Shown piece after piece: positions 43,286 to 55,060 of a DNA stretch of 64,000 bases; the stretch's first letter is position 1; every line of letters begins with the position of its first letter. Both the position numbers and the translations under genes were made by a program. A model generated the notes under the pieces. The model had not been told where the DNA came from. It saw nothing but the letters and a program-made list of their open reading frames with translations, and made no database searches. Source of the stretch: Xiphydria camelus (taxonomy: Eukaryota; Arthropoda; Insecta; Hymenoptera; Xiphydriidae); contig OY783199.1 in the NCBI GenBank assembly GCA_963678675.1, forward strand, positions 13,834,232 through 13,898,231. The letters are read 5' to 3'.

Positions 43286-46200
43286 CACAGGCACACAAAA
43301 AAAAGCTCCTGTTCCCGGAACCAGACCAGTATATCTTTATGTTTTTGAGGTTGCTGAATCCGAATCCGGTGTCCGTTTATCTCCATCACGTCACGTTCAA
43401 GGTCATTTCAAGGTCAAATCCTGGAAAAATAGTCAAATCGATTCAAATTATTATTCCTATATATTTTTGAGGTCGCTGAATCCAAATCCGATGTCCGTTT
43501 GATCCGACAAGGTCAAATTCAAGGTCATTTCAAGGGCAAATATATTTATTCTGCCAAAAATGAATTTTTGACTGCAGATTCTGAAAGAACGGTAAATTTT
43601 ACGTCTAGATATGTATTCAATTTTGTTGATAACATAATCCCAAGGTCATTTTAAGGTCAACTCTAGCAAAAATGTTCTAATCTAAAGTCCAAGCTGACCC
43701 CCTCCATGGGAGTGCCGCGCCGGTCGACGTGTTTCCACTCGTAGGGCGCCGGGTCGCGCGTGGAGTGGATAGCGGAGCTTCGATCGCGCCGGCTCGGGTT
43801 TGTAGTAAGAGAGGCCGTGACGGAGCGGTCAGTCGGAAGGCTGTCGCCTATGGCGGTTTCCTAGCTCTCTCGTGTCTTCAATGCATTACCGCGGATCGGC
43901 GTCCATGACCGAATGATCCGTTGAGCGGTACACGTCTTTGACGTTTAAAAGACGCGGAGGTCTGTTTGGAGATCTGCCAAGTTTTTTTTCCATGCATCAA
44001 CTCACTCAGTTCCGAGCGAGAATAAATCTGTTCTCGTACCGTAAAATAAATTTTGAAATCCAGTCATGTGATCTCTCAATTCAAGTGAATTGGAGCTCAT
44101 CGTTGTAAATTTGATACAGCGAATATGTGTGGTGTGCCTGCACCCAGGGTACCTCCACGCGGTGACGGCGGGCAACGGTTTTTTTATTGTTTATTTTTCC
44201 GGCAAAATCCCTGGATGAAGGCGTCCAAGCCGTCATGGCAGGCACACGGAAATGTGTTACGATACAGGGGTTCTCACAAGGAACCCCAGTATCGGCGGTT
44301 GGTCTGGGTAAGCAAGCGGGCCCGCAATCATCGTCATCAAACGACCGCAGCTCTGCATTGGTGGAAAACTTGGCTACTGTAGAGTCTATCACTACAAGTT
44401 CGGATCACATATGCAATAAGGATCCAGATTCATTTTGCTATGTTTGTGGTAAGTATGAAGCATCAAAGAATCGCAAACGTATTTCAGAGCGTATAAGGAA
44501 TATGTATAAGGATTGTTTTGATTTGAACATGATAGATTAAGGTAATGATTGGGTACCACACATCATTTGTGCTTCTTGTAACACAATGTTTCATCGTTAT
44601 GATAAATCTCGAGACAAGAAATATCTCAATTTTCGTATACTAATACATTGGACCAAAGCGCAATCTAGAAAAGATTGTTATTTCTGCAAAACATATCTAA
44701 CTGGGTACAATATGAAAAATAAATCGCATATAAAGTATGCTAACGTTACGAGTGTCATACTACCTGTTATTTCCAACGAGGACAATACAAACAAACGGAA
44801 TTTTAGTTCAGATGGAATGGAAATAGACGAGATTAAAGCAAACGTTGAAAGAGAAAATATAGATCAGCGTAGAGATTGCGTGAATGAAGATGAACAGTAC
44901 GATGATAATAATAGAGATAAGAGCTATATGAGTGGAACTGATAGCGAAGATGAAAGTTACACGAGTGAAAATGAAACTGATAATGACGATGAGAGATATA
45001 TGAGCGGAAATGAAAGTGGCAGCGGAGATGGCCAAACGAATGATGAAGAAAGTGAAACTGAAGATGATTCTCATGAATACGTTCCAACGGGTTGTAAGAA
45101 TAAAAAGCCTCAATTGTTCTCACAGGAAGAACTGAACGATTTCATTCGTAACATGGGATTGCCGAAAGATGTTGCCGAATACTGTGCTTCTACGTTGAAA
45201 AAGAGAAATCTGCCGAAGAAGAAAACGAAGGTAACGTTTTACAGGACAAGGGGAAAAAAATTTAGGAGCTTTTTCTCTCGTAATTCAAATAAGTCTCTCG
45301 TTTATTGTAATAATGTCAAAGGATTAATCGACGAATTAAAGCCCGATACTTATAGTGCTGATAAATGGAGACTTTTTATCGATTCTAGTAAACGTAGTCT
45401 CAAAGCAGTCTTACTCCACAATACTAATGTATACGCACCAATACCAGTTACGCATTCGACTGTTATGAATGAATCGTATGAATATTTGAAAACTCTATTA
45501 GCAGCAATAAAATATGATGAACACAAATGGCAAGTTTGCGGAGATTTAAAAATCCTCACAATGATTCTGGGACAGCAGTCTGGCTATTCAAAAAAACCGT
45601 GTTATCTTTGTAAATGGGATAGTAGAGATAAACAAAATCATTACGTGAAAAAGGTTTGGGAACCTAGAACATCCTTCGTTGTAGGATCCGACAATATCTT
45701 ACAGCAACCGTTGATAGATTCAAAGAAGGTATTGATACCTCCATTACATATAAAGTTAGGACTCATGAAACAATACGTCAAAGCGTTGAATAAAGAAAGC
45801 GATTGTTACAAATACTTACGAGATCAATTTCCAGGTCTATCTGATGCTAAAGTAGGCGCGGGAGTATTCGATGGACCTCAAATCAGAAAAATGTTTAGAG
45901 ACAATCACTTCGTAACTCAAATGAGCTCTATTGAGAAAAATGCGTGGGTCAGCTTCAAGAAAGTATGTAGTAATTTTCTAGGCAATCATAAGATCTCGGA
46001 CTACGACAAAATAATATCTGACATGGTTGAGAATTTCAGGAGATTGGAATGTAACATGAGTTTAAAATTACATATGATGGACAGTCATGTGGACGAATTT
46101 CCAGATAACGTTGGCAATTTCAGTGAAGAACAAGGAGAACGTTTCCACCAAGATTTTAAAGATGTAGAACGAAGATTTCAGGGTAGATGGGATGAAAACA

Positions 46201-46962
46201 TGATTTTCAGATTTCTGTTGGATGTTGCAGAGAGAAAGCGCGGAGAAAGGAAAAAACGCAAGAGAAATCCCTTGCACAGATCTTTTGAGAATAAACGAGT
46301 ACGTTATATTTAAAAGAAGGCGAAACGATGAAGAAGTAGCAGAGTGAAATACAAAATGCACGTTCCAGCGACTCCAAAAATATAACGGAGTGATGATGCG
46401 AAAAGATTTGAACATTTTTGCTGGATTTGACCCTGAAATGAACTTGACCCTGACATGCTGGTGGCAAGCGAACCTCGGATTCTAACTCAGTGACCTCGAA
46501 AACATATTGACGTGGTAGTTTATTCTCGTGAAGACACATTTTCTTATTTTTGCAATTGTCATATGAACCTTCCATACAATAATATAAAGTAACCTTGAAA
46601 TTACCTTAGTTATGTTATCAAAAAATTGGATACATATCTAGACGTAAAATTTCCCGTTCTTTCAGAATCTGCAGTAAAAAAATTCATTTTTGGGAGAATA
46701 AATACATTTGACCTTGAAATGGCCTTGAATTTGACATTGTCGGACCAAACGGACATCAGATTTGGATTCAGCGACTCCAAAAATATATAGGAATAATAAT
46801 TTGAATAGATTTGACTATTTTTCCAGGATTTGACCTTGAAATGACCTTGAACGTGACTTGATGGAGACAAACGGATACCGGATTCGGATTCAGCGACCTC
46901 AAAAACATAAAGATATACTGGTCTGGTTCCGGGAACAGGAACTTTTTTTTTGTGTGCCTGTG
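43286..46962 (+). mobile_element. 3.68-kb DNA transposon of an uncharacterised family
   Basis: Inverted repeats of ~350 bp (43286-43640 and 46610-46962) start CACAGGCACACAAAAAAAAG and are rich in AAGGTCA words. TTA stands immediately outside both ends (43283-43285, 46963-46965). One long plus-strand gene lies inside. Arms are ~90% or more alike by eye. This looks like a nearly complete autonomous element. Confidence 0.88.
44187..46313 (+). pseudogene. Putative transposase, uncharacterised arthropod/Hydra family
   Basis: About 709 codons in one frame, interrupted once by TAA at 44538-44540 between FDLNMID and GNDWVPHIICASC. A zinc-rich N-terminus (CYVCGKY, HIICASC, DCYFC) precedes a long acidic linker (about 44890-45070). 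The core has WRLFIDSSKRSLKAVLLHN, QVCGDLKILTMILGQQ, CYLCKWDSRDK, IPPLHIKLGLMKQYVKAL and EEQGERFHQDFKDVERRFQGRW. The Asp in FIDSS, the Asp in CGDLK and the Glu in EQGERF are candidate DDE residues. The family is widespread as 'uncharacterized protein' in aphids, ants and Hydra; I know of no biochemical study. Start uncertain, possibly after a 5' intron. Transposase role is inferred from terminal repeats and zinc/DDE pattern. Confidence 0.75.
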
Positions 46963-47089
46963 TTATCAATGGACTTGTATCAATTAGTGAATTTTGTGAA
47001 TTACTTCAGTATGTTTACTGTGCTGTCTGGTTCGTTCATTTTTTAGTCAAATGTATTGTTTTGGAAAACATTCTTAAATTAAATGTTAG
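46963..47089. other. Short unassigned gap
   Basis: Nothing recognised between the transposon end and the helicase fragment. Confidence 0.4.
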
Positions 47090-47495
47090 CAAATTTGTTC
47101 TTTGGGTGCTTGAGGAGGCATATCATTACCAACCTGAAGTAAATAATTTGCAAATTCTTCTTCGCTTTCATCAACCTGCATATTGCGGCCACACACACAA
47201 GTTTGAATTTTTGTACATGCTGTTAGAGAGGATTTATGCAATGTTCAACTGTTATAACATGAATTCCATATGGTATGACTGGTAGACTCTGGCGAAAATT
47301 TTCGATCGAAAGAATAACTTGTCCACCGAAAAGTCGATTACGGTTATCACCATCTACAAGATCACTGTACAGAGGATCAAGTATTTTTAGGATCTCCGAT
47401 AGGGCTGCAATCATTTTATCAAAAATAAGTAGTTTATCTGGCTTATTATCCAAGCGTAGAATCGGGTGTGACTTTAGAAACCATTTCGTATGCAA
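47090..47495 (-). pseudogene. Helitron/PIF1 helicase fragment, downstream part
   Basis: Minus strand: LFGGQVILSIENFRQSLPVIP matches the PIF1-family LFGGK...GDFRQ.LPV motif, with the Asp changed. Farther on, in another frame, NMQVDESEEEFANYLLQVGN matches the NMRA...EEF..WLL.vGNG motif. This would be the helicase half of a Helitron replicase. It continues the fragment at 53125-53790, separated by a 5.6-kb foldback stack. Several frame changes and stops. Confidence 0.75.
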
Positions 47496-48781
47496 TGTTA
47501 AGGAGAGTTTTTCCAGGTTTTCGAATATTTTTTGAGTTGGTAGCAGTATCTCGGATATATTGCCTAATGATATTGAAACTACTATTATTATATCTTATAT
47601 GATATCTCTATTTTTTAAACTTTTTTATACGCGAACAATTTATCATCGATTCTGCAGGATCATTTGCTGAACATGATGCAATATTTTTTTTTATTAGAGA
47701 CCCATAAAATATATTATTCACTTATGAAAATCACGAGGGAGTTGATAGGCAAATTGATAGCTACGATTCCTTCTAGCCGTATTAGACTTTTTGAATAATT
47801 ATCTCAAAATCGGGCTTGACGTTGACCCGTACGCCGTTGTCAGCAATCCAAGAAAATTTACTTCACTGTGCTTGATATTATTCACTACCAGAATTCGTGT
47901 TGTCACGATTTCATGCAATCAGAAGCTTTCCAGCGATGTATCGGTTAACGAAGCTGTTATAGCATCTTCAATTAACTAAACCTAGAATACTTTGAGTACC
48001 ATTTCTCTTGGTTTCAACAAATAATATTACTGAGTGTCGAAACTCTCAAAGCACACTTTCTCTTGATTTCAACTAATAATATATTTCAATTTTCAGGAAT
48101 ATAATTAGTTGAATTCAAGGCAAAGCGTAGGTTGAGAGGTTTAGTGTCCAGCATTTTTATTTGCCAGCATCTAGAGAAAGGGCACTCAGAACATTCTGAG
48201 ACTAGTCAGTCGAAGACGCAATGACAGTTGCGTAGATATACGGGGTGTTCTCAAACCACTGACCCAGAGGAAAACCCTATGTTCATTAAAAAATTACGGA
48301 TATGCCGAATAAATTCAAAATATTATATATATGGGGGATTCCACGTCAACTTTAAATACCACTGATCTTTGAGTCACAGATTTTGTTGTAATTTTTTTGT
48401 TATGTACTACTTTACCATTTATAATAAATTCTCAAATTTCTTTTTAATCTAGCATTGCGTTCTTGTCCTATCATTTATTCAAATTTCTCATATTTTCTAA
48501 TCTTGTGAAATTTATTCCCAATTTTCTCCTACTAAATGAACTCTAAGAAAAAAATTCCTTATACAAAAAATGCTCTTTATAACCTGAACTTAGTAGATAA
48601 AAATTGATATCATTTCTAAACAAGCGAATAATATGAGAAAAAATAGTTTATTTTACAAATATTTAATTATCTGAAATACGCCATTTTTGTTTCTAACGAA
48701 ATTTTAACCATGGATTCCTTGGTGTATTAGGAAAATATTGAGCCCGAAACGAAGTTGGGATGAGCTTTGGTTCATTTTATA

Positions 48782-48952
48782 TTAACACGTTGACTATCCC
48801 ATGAGTCTCATACATATGATTCATACAGAAACGTCGCTGTACGTCCATGAGACATAGGTGATTCATTTGCCATTGCCGTATATGCATGGTGATTTCATTT
48901 TTGGACGTCGTGGGATGGAAAAAATTCCTTATGGGGACAGTCAATGTGTTAA
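48782..48952. mobile_element. piggyBac-type MITE, left-arm copy
   Basis: TTAACACGTTGACTATCCCA at the left and the inverse ending GTCAATGTGTTAA at the right. TTAA at both ends, 171 bp including them. Confidence 0.85.
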
Positions 48953-49199
48953 ACAATTACTGAGTATCAGAAAAAGGAATTCTTATAAAAATAAAGTGTC
49001 AGCATCTTATGTCATGGTTTTTTTATTTAATTATTTTGTAGACTGTATAATCGCGTTAGAAAAAGAATATTTTTTCGTAATTACAGAGTGATTAGCAGTG
49101 GGAATAATACAATGTGTTTGAAGTATATGAGAAACAGCTTTCGCACACAAGAATCGTTCAGTTAAAAAGTTCTTTGCATGAAAATATTTGGAGGATTTA

Positions 49200-49409
49200 C
49201 AGTACTTTACTCAGTGTGCGTGGCAATTTTTTGCGACAGCTCATGGCAAGGGACCATGTGATGGAATTGGCGGAACAGTTAAGCGCTTGGCAGCAAGAAC
49301 TAGTCTACAGCGTTCGGCTGAAGAGCAAATTTTGAGTCCCCTTGATTTGTATAACTTCGCTAATTCACCAGAAAATATGCCGAATATCACTGTAAAGTAC
49401 CTACTGTGA
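49200..49409 (+). pseudogene. Transposon-protein exon fragment in the palindrome loop
   Basis: Plus strand: QFFATAHGKGPCDGIGGTVK followed by RLAARTSLQ, then QILSPLDLYNF and NITVKYL. This block is a conserved C-terminal segment of an abundant insect protein family that I recognise only as transposon-associated. Only ~60 codons survive and they coincide almost exactly with the loop. Confidence 0.6.
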
Positions 49410-49651
49410 ATCCTCAAAGTATTTCCATGCAAAGAACTTTTTAACTGAACGATTCTTGTCTGCGAAAGCTGTTCCTCATACACTTCAAACACATTGTATT
49501 ATTCCCACTGCTAATCATTATGTAATTACGAAAAAATATTCTTTTTCTAACGATTATACAGCCTACAAAATAATTAAATAAAAAAGTCATGCCATAAGAT
49601 GCTGACACTTTATTTTTAAAAGAATTCCTTTTTCTGATACTCAGTAATTGT

Positions 49652-49816
49652 TTAACACGTTGACTGTCCCCATAAGGAATTTTTTCCATCCCACGACGTC
49701 CAAAAATGAAATCACCATGCATACGGCAATGACAAATGAATCACATATGTCTCATGGACGTACAGCGACGTTTCTGTATGAATCGTATGTGACTCATGGG
49801 ACAGTCAACGTGTTAA
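49652..49816. mobile_element. piggyBac-type MITE, right-arm copy
   Basis: Mirror copy of 48782-48952 in the right arm, TTAA at both ends. Confidence 0.85.
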
Positions 49817-50225
49817 TATAAAATGAACCAATGCTCATCCCAACTTCGTTTTGAGCTCAACATTTTCCTAATACACCAAGGAATGCATGGTTAAAATTTC
49901 GTTAAAAACAACAATGGCGTATTTCAGATAGTTAAATATTTGTAAAATAAAGTATTTTTTCTCATATTATTCGCTTGTTTAGAAATGATATCAATTTTTG
50001 TCTACTAAGTTCAGGTTATAAAGAGCATTTTTTGTATAAGGAATTTTTTTCTTAGAGTTCATTTAGTAGGAGAAAATTGGGAATAAATTTCACAAGATTA
50101 GAAAATATGGGAAATTTCAATAAATGATAGGACAAGAATGCAATGTTAAAAAGAAATTTGAGAATTTATCACAAATGGTAAAGTAACAACAATAATAATA
50201 ATAATTAATAATTAATTAATTTTTG

Positions 50226-50704
50226 TATATATACACGGTGTTCATTTTAAAACTTACCACCCACGTTATCTGCATAAAGAGACATATTTCTGAAAATCGC
50301 CGAGACACGTCAACAAAATTATTGAGGGGGAACATTTTTTATAAAAATTCGACGCCCCCCCCCCTCAACCACCTGACTCCGGGGGCGGTAACCCCAATAT
50401 TCTTAAATGGAACAGGGGGTCGAGTGATACCTCATTTTAACGTCAAATTTGAAAAGTAGGACGTCAAAATGTACACAATTAAAAGCCCTTTAAAATGAGG
50501 TATCACTCGACCCCCTGTTCCATTTAAGAATATTGGGGTTACCGCCCCCGGAGTCAGGTGGTTGAGGGGGGGGGCCTCGAATTTTTATAAAAAATGTTCC
50601 CCCTCAATAATTTTGTTGACGTGTCTCGGCGATTTTCAGAAATATGTCTCTTTACGCAGATAACGTGGGTGGTAAGTTTTAAAATGAACACCCTGTATAT
50701 ATAC
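50226..50704. mobile_element. Foldback MITE, ACAGGGTGTTC type
   Basis: ~480-bp near-perfect palindrome. Ends ACACGGTGTTCATTTTAAAA and inverse with TATATA flanks; arms contain a G/C homopolymer run (nine Cs at 50353, Gs at 50565). No coding capacity. Confidence 0.9.
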
Positions 50705-50708
50705 CTTA

Positions 50709-51969
50709 GGGTGGGCCAAAAAACTTTTTTTTAAAAATTACTATGAAAACATTGTTGAGGATGACGAGAAAGAAATTCTGCTGAAGTTTCAGCTCTTAAT
50801 GTTAATATTAACAACTGCCTCATCCCAATTTTCTTTTTCCCATTTAAATAACATGGGAAATTTTTTGTTTTAACTTTCGATTTTTATAACTTGTTAACGG
50901 ATCAGCGTCTTCAAATGATCAAAACGTATTCTCGTAGAAAATCGGACGACCTACAAAAAAGGTATCTTATGATTTTTTGATAAGTCTACTGGTTGGGAAG
51001 TTATTCGAGGTCAAAGTTGTACTGGTGATCAATTTCACGGTTTTTTTTTCATTTTTGACACGAATTAATTGTTTAAAAATAAACTAAATCTTTCTGTTCT
51101 TGGAACACATGCTATATCTTTTCATGAAACATTGAAGTTTTCTCGAAATTCCCAGTTAATTGATAAAAATTATGTTTGTAATCTACAACAGTTCATAAAA
51201 TTTGTATTTTTTTTAATCGATTCGTATCGATCATATCATTATACGAATGAACAATTTTCACTGCATATAATCATGTACTCATGTAAAATCAAGATTTTGT
51301 TATTCTGAAAAAGTTTTAAATTTATCTTTTTCATGAAAAGTAAATCAATGAAAAAAAATTACCCTTTAAATCGCATAAAAATTAAAATTTAATTAATCTG
51401 ATTTTTTAATTTTTGACTAACAAGTGTTGCGACCATGAAAAATCATAAAGAGGATTATTATTCATTTCTAAAAATGGCTTGCAGAAAACAGAATTATAAT
51501 GAATTCTGATAATAGTTACTCTGGGGAAAATATTGAACTTTGAATATTTGGAAATAATTAAAGAAAAATCTTAAACTACTGAAATAAAAAGAGGTTATAA
51601 AATTATTTCGTGTCAAAAATGAAAAAAAAACCGTGAAATTGACCACCAGTTCAACTTTGACCTCGAATAACTTCCGAACTGATAAATTTATCAAAAATTC
51701 ATAAGATACCTTTTTTGTAGGTCGTCCGATTTCCTACAAGAATACGTTTTGATCATTCGAATGCGCTAATCCGTTAACAAGTTATAAAAATTGAAAGTTG
51801 AAAAAAATTTTCCCATGTTATTTAAACGGGAAAAAGAAAATTGTGATGAGGCAGTTGTTAATACTAATATTAAGAGCTGAAACTTCAGCAGACTTTCTTT
51901 TTCGTCATTCTCAACAATGTTTTCATAGTAATTTAAAAAACAAAAAATAGTCTTTTTTTTGGCCCACCC
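50709..51969. mobile_element. 1.26-kb foldback, GGGTGGGCC ends, TA flanks
   Basis: Ends GGGTGGGCCAAAAAAC and inverse with TA on both sides. Arms of ~380 bp with GAGGATGACGAGAAAG-type and CGGACGACCTACAAAAAAGG blocks. The central ~500 bp is AT-rich and unrelated to known genes. Begins five bases after the previous foldback. Confidence 0.88.
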
Positions 51970-52259
51970 TAATATATCTATATCGTGGAAAAGTTTCTGA
52001 TTACATAAAATCGTAATAAGACGATTTCTTGTAGTGAATAAAATCCATCTCAAGCTACTCAAAAAGTCTAATATTGCTTGAAGTATTATTGCTGTGAATT
52101 TGTCCGTCAACTTCACGATTTTCATGAGTGAATAAATTTTCCAACTACTTATTCACAAAAAATAGTACATTATGATTGGGAAGTGGCCATACTGAATCAA
52201 TGACAAATTGCTTGCATATAAAAAAAAAGTATTTAGAAATAGAGATATCGTGTTAATTT

Positions 52260-53032
52260 CACAGCACCACAAAAAAAATCGAAAAAAAGTTTCCTCTGAC
52301 CAGACCAGTATATCTTTATGTTTTCGGGGTCGCTGAATCCGAATCCGGTGTCCGTTTGTCTCCATCACGTCACATTTTTTTCTAATCTCAAAAAATCATC
52401 AATAGATCATGATTTTCAAGAAGTTAATGTACTTAAACCAAATTCGCTATGGGGGTTTCTTGGGTCGCTGATCACGAATCTGAAATCGGATTGAAAAAAT
52501 TCAAGATGGATAATCCAATATGGAGGACGAGATTTTCGAAAATTTTGAATTTTTGTAAATATAACTTCATATTCGTCATCAGTGATCGAAAAAAAGACAC
52601 TATACCAAATTTGGCATGAATCCGTCGATTTTCGAAAATCTCGTCCTCCATATTGGATCCGTCATCTTGAATTTTTAAAGTCTGACTTCAGATTCATGAT
52701 CAGCGACTCAAAAAAACCCCTTACACCAAATTCGGCATGAATCCGTCGATTTTCAAAAATCTCGTCCGCCATATTGGATCCACCATCTTGAATTTTGGAA
52801 ATCCGATTTCAGATTCGTGATCAGCGACCCAAAAAACCCCCTATAGCGAATTTGGTTTAAGTCCATTAACTTTTTGAAAATCATGATCTATTGATGGTTT
52901 TTTGAAATTAAAAAAATGTGACGTGATGGAGACAAACGGATACCGGATTCGGATTCAGCGACCCCAAAAACATAAAGATATACTGGTCTGGTTAGAGGAA
53001 GCATTTTTTCGATGTTTGTTTGTGGAGCTGTG
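52260..53032. mobile_element. Foldback MITE related to the 3.68-kb transposon
   Basis: Ends CACAGCACCACAAAAAAAA and inverse. The next ~75 bp (CCAGACCAGTATATCTTTAT, then GAATCCGAATCCGGTGTCCG) match the ends of the element at 43286. The rest of the arms (GGGGTTTCTTGGGTCGCTGA, CTCGTCCTCCATATTGGAT) is different. No coding sequence, so it presumably depends on that family's transposase. Confidence 0.85.
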
Positions 53033-53124
53033 TTATACTAACAGAGATTTTGATATCATTAGGGCACATGCCCAAGACACTGTTGCCAACTCAAGATACA
53101 TTCGAAAACCTAGAAAGACTCACC

Positions 53125-53790
53125 TTATTTGCAAGCTTGAACTAATTGTGCATTGTTCGGGCGTCTTCTTATAGACTTGCTGCAATTCTTGCTGTTGCAA
53201 TGGAAATACAGCGATGTCCTCGTAACTCCTAATATAAGCCACAATAGAGTTCTTTGGACATACATTTTTCTACATTCGGCTGGACCGTTCAGAATAAAAA
53301 TGTTGAAATATTCTGGTTTTTCTATCACAGCTAACACATTGCAGTAATTATCTAGTGCAGCTCATCATTGGAACTTTCATATATGTGGTGATAAATTTGA
53401 TTCTGATCATCTACGTTTTGTGCTATTTGTTCGGCTGTCTGAATAGATATTGGTATTCCGAGAGCTGCGCAAGTTTTGTTGTCACTTAAAAGACTTTTTA
53501 TTTCAAGAAGTGTACGGTTTTTGGCTTGGCCCTCGTCCATGGCTCTTCTGAAATCGTTACTCATCACATTACTAAACATTTCCAAAAGTTCTCTACAATT
53601 GAATTAAGGGCACAGATAATTGTGAAAAGATGATAAAATTGGTGTGGCACACAAAAGCCAAATTAACTGCTTCTTTAATTGTTTTGCGCCAGGATCTATC
53701 ATTAGTTGCTATTCTATGACGGATTGCTGCTTGTTGAAAGCTTTCGGATACTACTGCTTGACCGGAGTTTGGATCAATTATAGTTCGCAA
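53125..53790 (-). pseudogene. Helitron/PIF1 helicase fragment, upstream part
   Basis: Minus strand, in order: FQQAAIRHRIATNDRSWRKT and the following AFVCHTNFIIF stretch (the pre-helicase block of Helitron proteins), NVMSNDFRRAMDEGQ, then FNIFILNGPAECRKMYVQRT, a degraded Walker A (normally GPGGTGKT), and NAQLVQACK. Lysine of the P-loop is retained but the glycines are lost. Several frames. The remaining helicase motifs are at 47090-47495. Confidence 0.75.
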
Positions 53791-53799
53791 ATCTAACGA

Positions 53800-53999
53800 T
53801 TTTGTACCTCGGATGTGTATAAGCAGTAAATGGAGGAAAAAGTATTCTATGTATTAAATGTACAAATACGTTTTAGGACTTAGATTCCGTGTCATAAAAG
53901 TAATTCAAAGTTACCGCTCACATATGATATGGTGGAACTTATTATGTAGTATCGAAACATAAGGGAGTCATAGATCTAACCTTTAAATTCTGTGAATAA
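53800..53999. other. No gene seen
   Basis: Short AT-rich spacer. Confidence 0.4.
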
Positions 54000-54745
54000 A
54001 ATATGCAGACCAATAAGCTCTTTATTAGACACTGCGTTCGCTATGAATTCCATCAAGGAAAAAGTGTTAGGCAAGCATGTAAATCGATCTGTTCTATTGT
54101 TAAGGACGACATTGTATCTAAAAGTACATGTGAGTATTAGTATAAGAGATTTAAAGACGGTGATTTTGATGTTAGTGACCGTGAACGTACAGGGGCCCCT
54201 GTAAAGGTGGACGACCAGGAACTGCAAGCATTGCTGGATGAAACTCTTGCCAGATGAAAAAAAGACAACTTTCAGAACAGCTAGAAGTAACTCAACAAAA
54301 TATTTCCTATCGCTTTGAAGCAATGGGAAAGATTCGAAAAGGAACAAAGTGGGTGCCACACTCTTTGACTCAAGCAAATAAAAATAGCCGTCTTTTGACA
54401 ACAAGTAACAAAGAAAGTCTTTTTTGTGGAAACTTTTGACCGGCGATGAAAAGTGGATTTATTTTGATAATCCGAAACGCTGATATCGTTGGGTTGACCC
54501 CGGCGAGCCGACAACACCGACGCCAAAGCGCAATATTCACTGTAACAAAGTCATGTTGTGTATATGGTGGAATATGAAAGGCGTACTCCATTATGAACTT
54601 CTGAAACCTGGCCAGTCAGTTACTGCCGATCGCTTCGTCAACAATTAATACGATTGAACCAAGAAATTGACCAAAAGCATCCATTTACTGGCAGAGGAAA
54701 ACGTCCAGTAAAACTGCCCCATGACAACGCCAGGCCTCGTGTGAG
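54000..54745 (+). pseudogene. Mariner transposase pseudogene
   Basis: Plus strand, several frames. The N-terminal DNA-binding part reads RHCFRYEFHQGKSVRQACKS and YKRFKDGDFDVSDRERTGAP. The linker WVPHSL is intact. The first catalytic Asp is in TGDEKWIYFDNPKR, and the second in HDNARP. A third Asp should follow ~34 residues later, but the match ends near 54745, so the gene is truncated. At least four frameshifts or stops. Different from the mariner derivative at 4143. Confidence 0.88.
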
Positions 54746-55060
54746 TTGACCGGTCAAGGATACATTAAGTTCAAACCACGTAAGGAGCTTTGTCATCATC
54801 GGAAAATTAACAGCTTGTTATTCTCTTTCTTTTTAGAAGTAAATCTTTCGTTTATGTGGTATAAGGCAATCTAGACACACTACAGTATGATTATAATAAT
54901 GCATTGCGTATTCTAAAATCCACCAACATGCTTCTCAGGAGTCTACCCATCGTGCATTTAAGATTACTTTAACTCCATCATAGTCTATTATATCTGGCAT
55001 ATCAATCCGTGCTGTTGCACTCTCATATCCTTTGTAAATAATATACTTGTAGATATACTT
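54746..55060. other. No gene seen
   Basis: Possibly decayed mariner 3' flank; nothing definable. Confidence 0.35.

Larger units (their letters stand above)
48402..50190. repeat. 1.8-kb palindrome with a coding loop
   Basis: Arms of ~800 bp (48402-49218 and 49388-50190), 95% or more alike by eye. The loop, 49219-49387, is a coding fragment. Each arm contains the same ~170-bp piggyBac-type MITE. Confidence 0.9.
47505..53112. mobile_element. Foldback stack splitting a Helitron gene
   Basis: Outer arms 47505-47945 and 51975-53112 (the right arm interrupted by the MITE at 52260-53032) are inverted copies that begin AAGGAGAGTTTTTCCAGG and AAGGTGAGTCTTTCTAGG. The arms match through GGTTTTCGAAT, ATGATATCTCTATTT and CACTTATGAAAATCACGA-type blocks. 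Between them lie three further foldbacks (48402-50190, 50226-50704, 50709-51969). The helicase pseudogene resumes on both sides. Confidence 0.75.

Noticed and set aside
44808..45123. Minus-strand ORFs rich in His/Ser/Tyr
   Set aside because: Antisense of the acidic, repetitive linker of the 44187-46313 gene.
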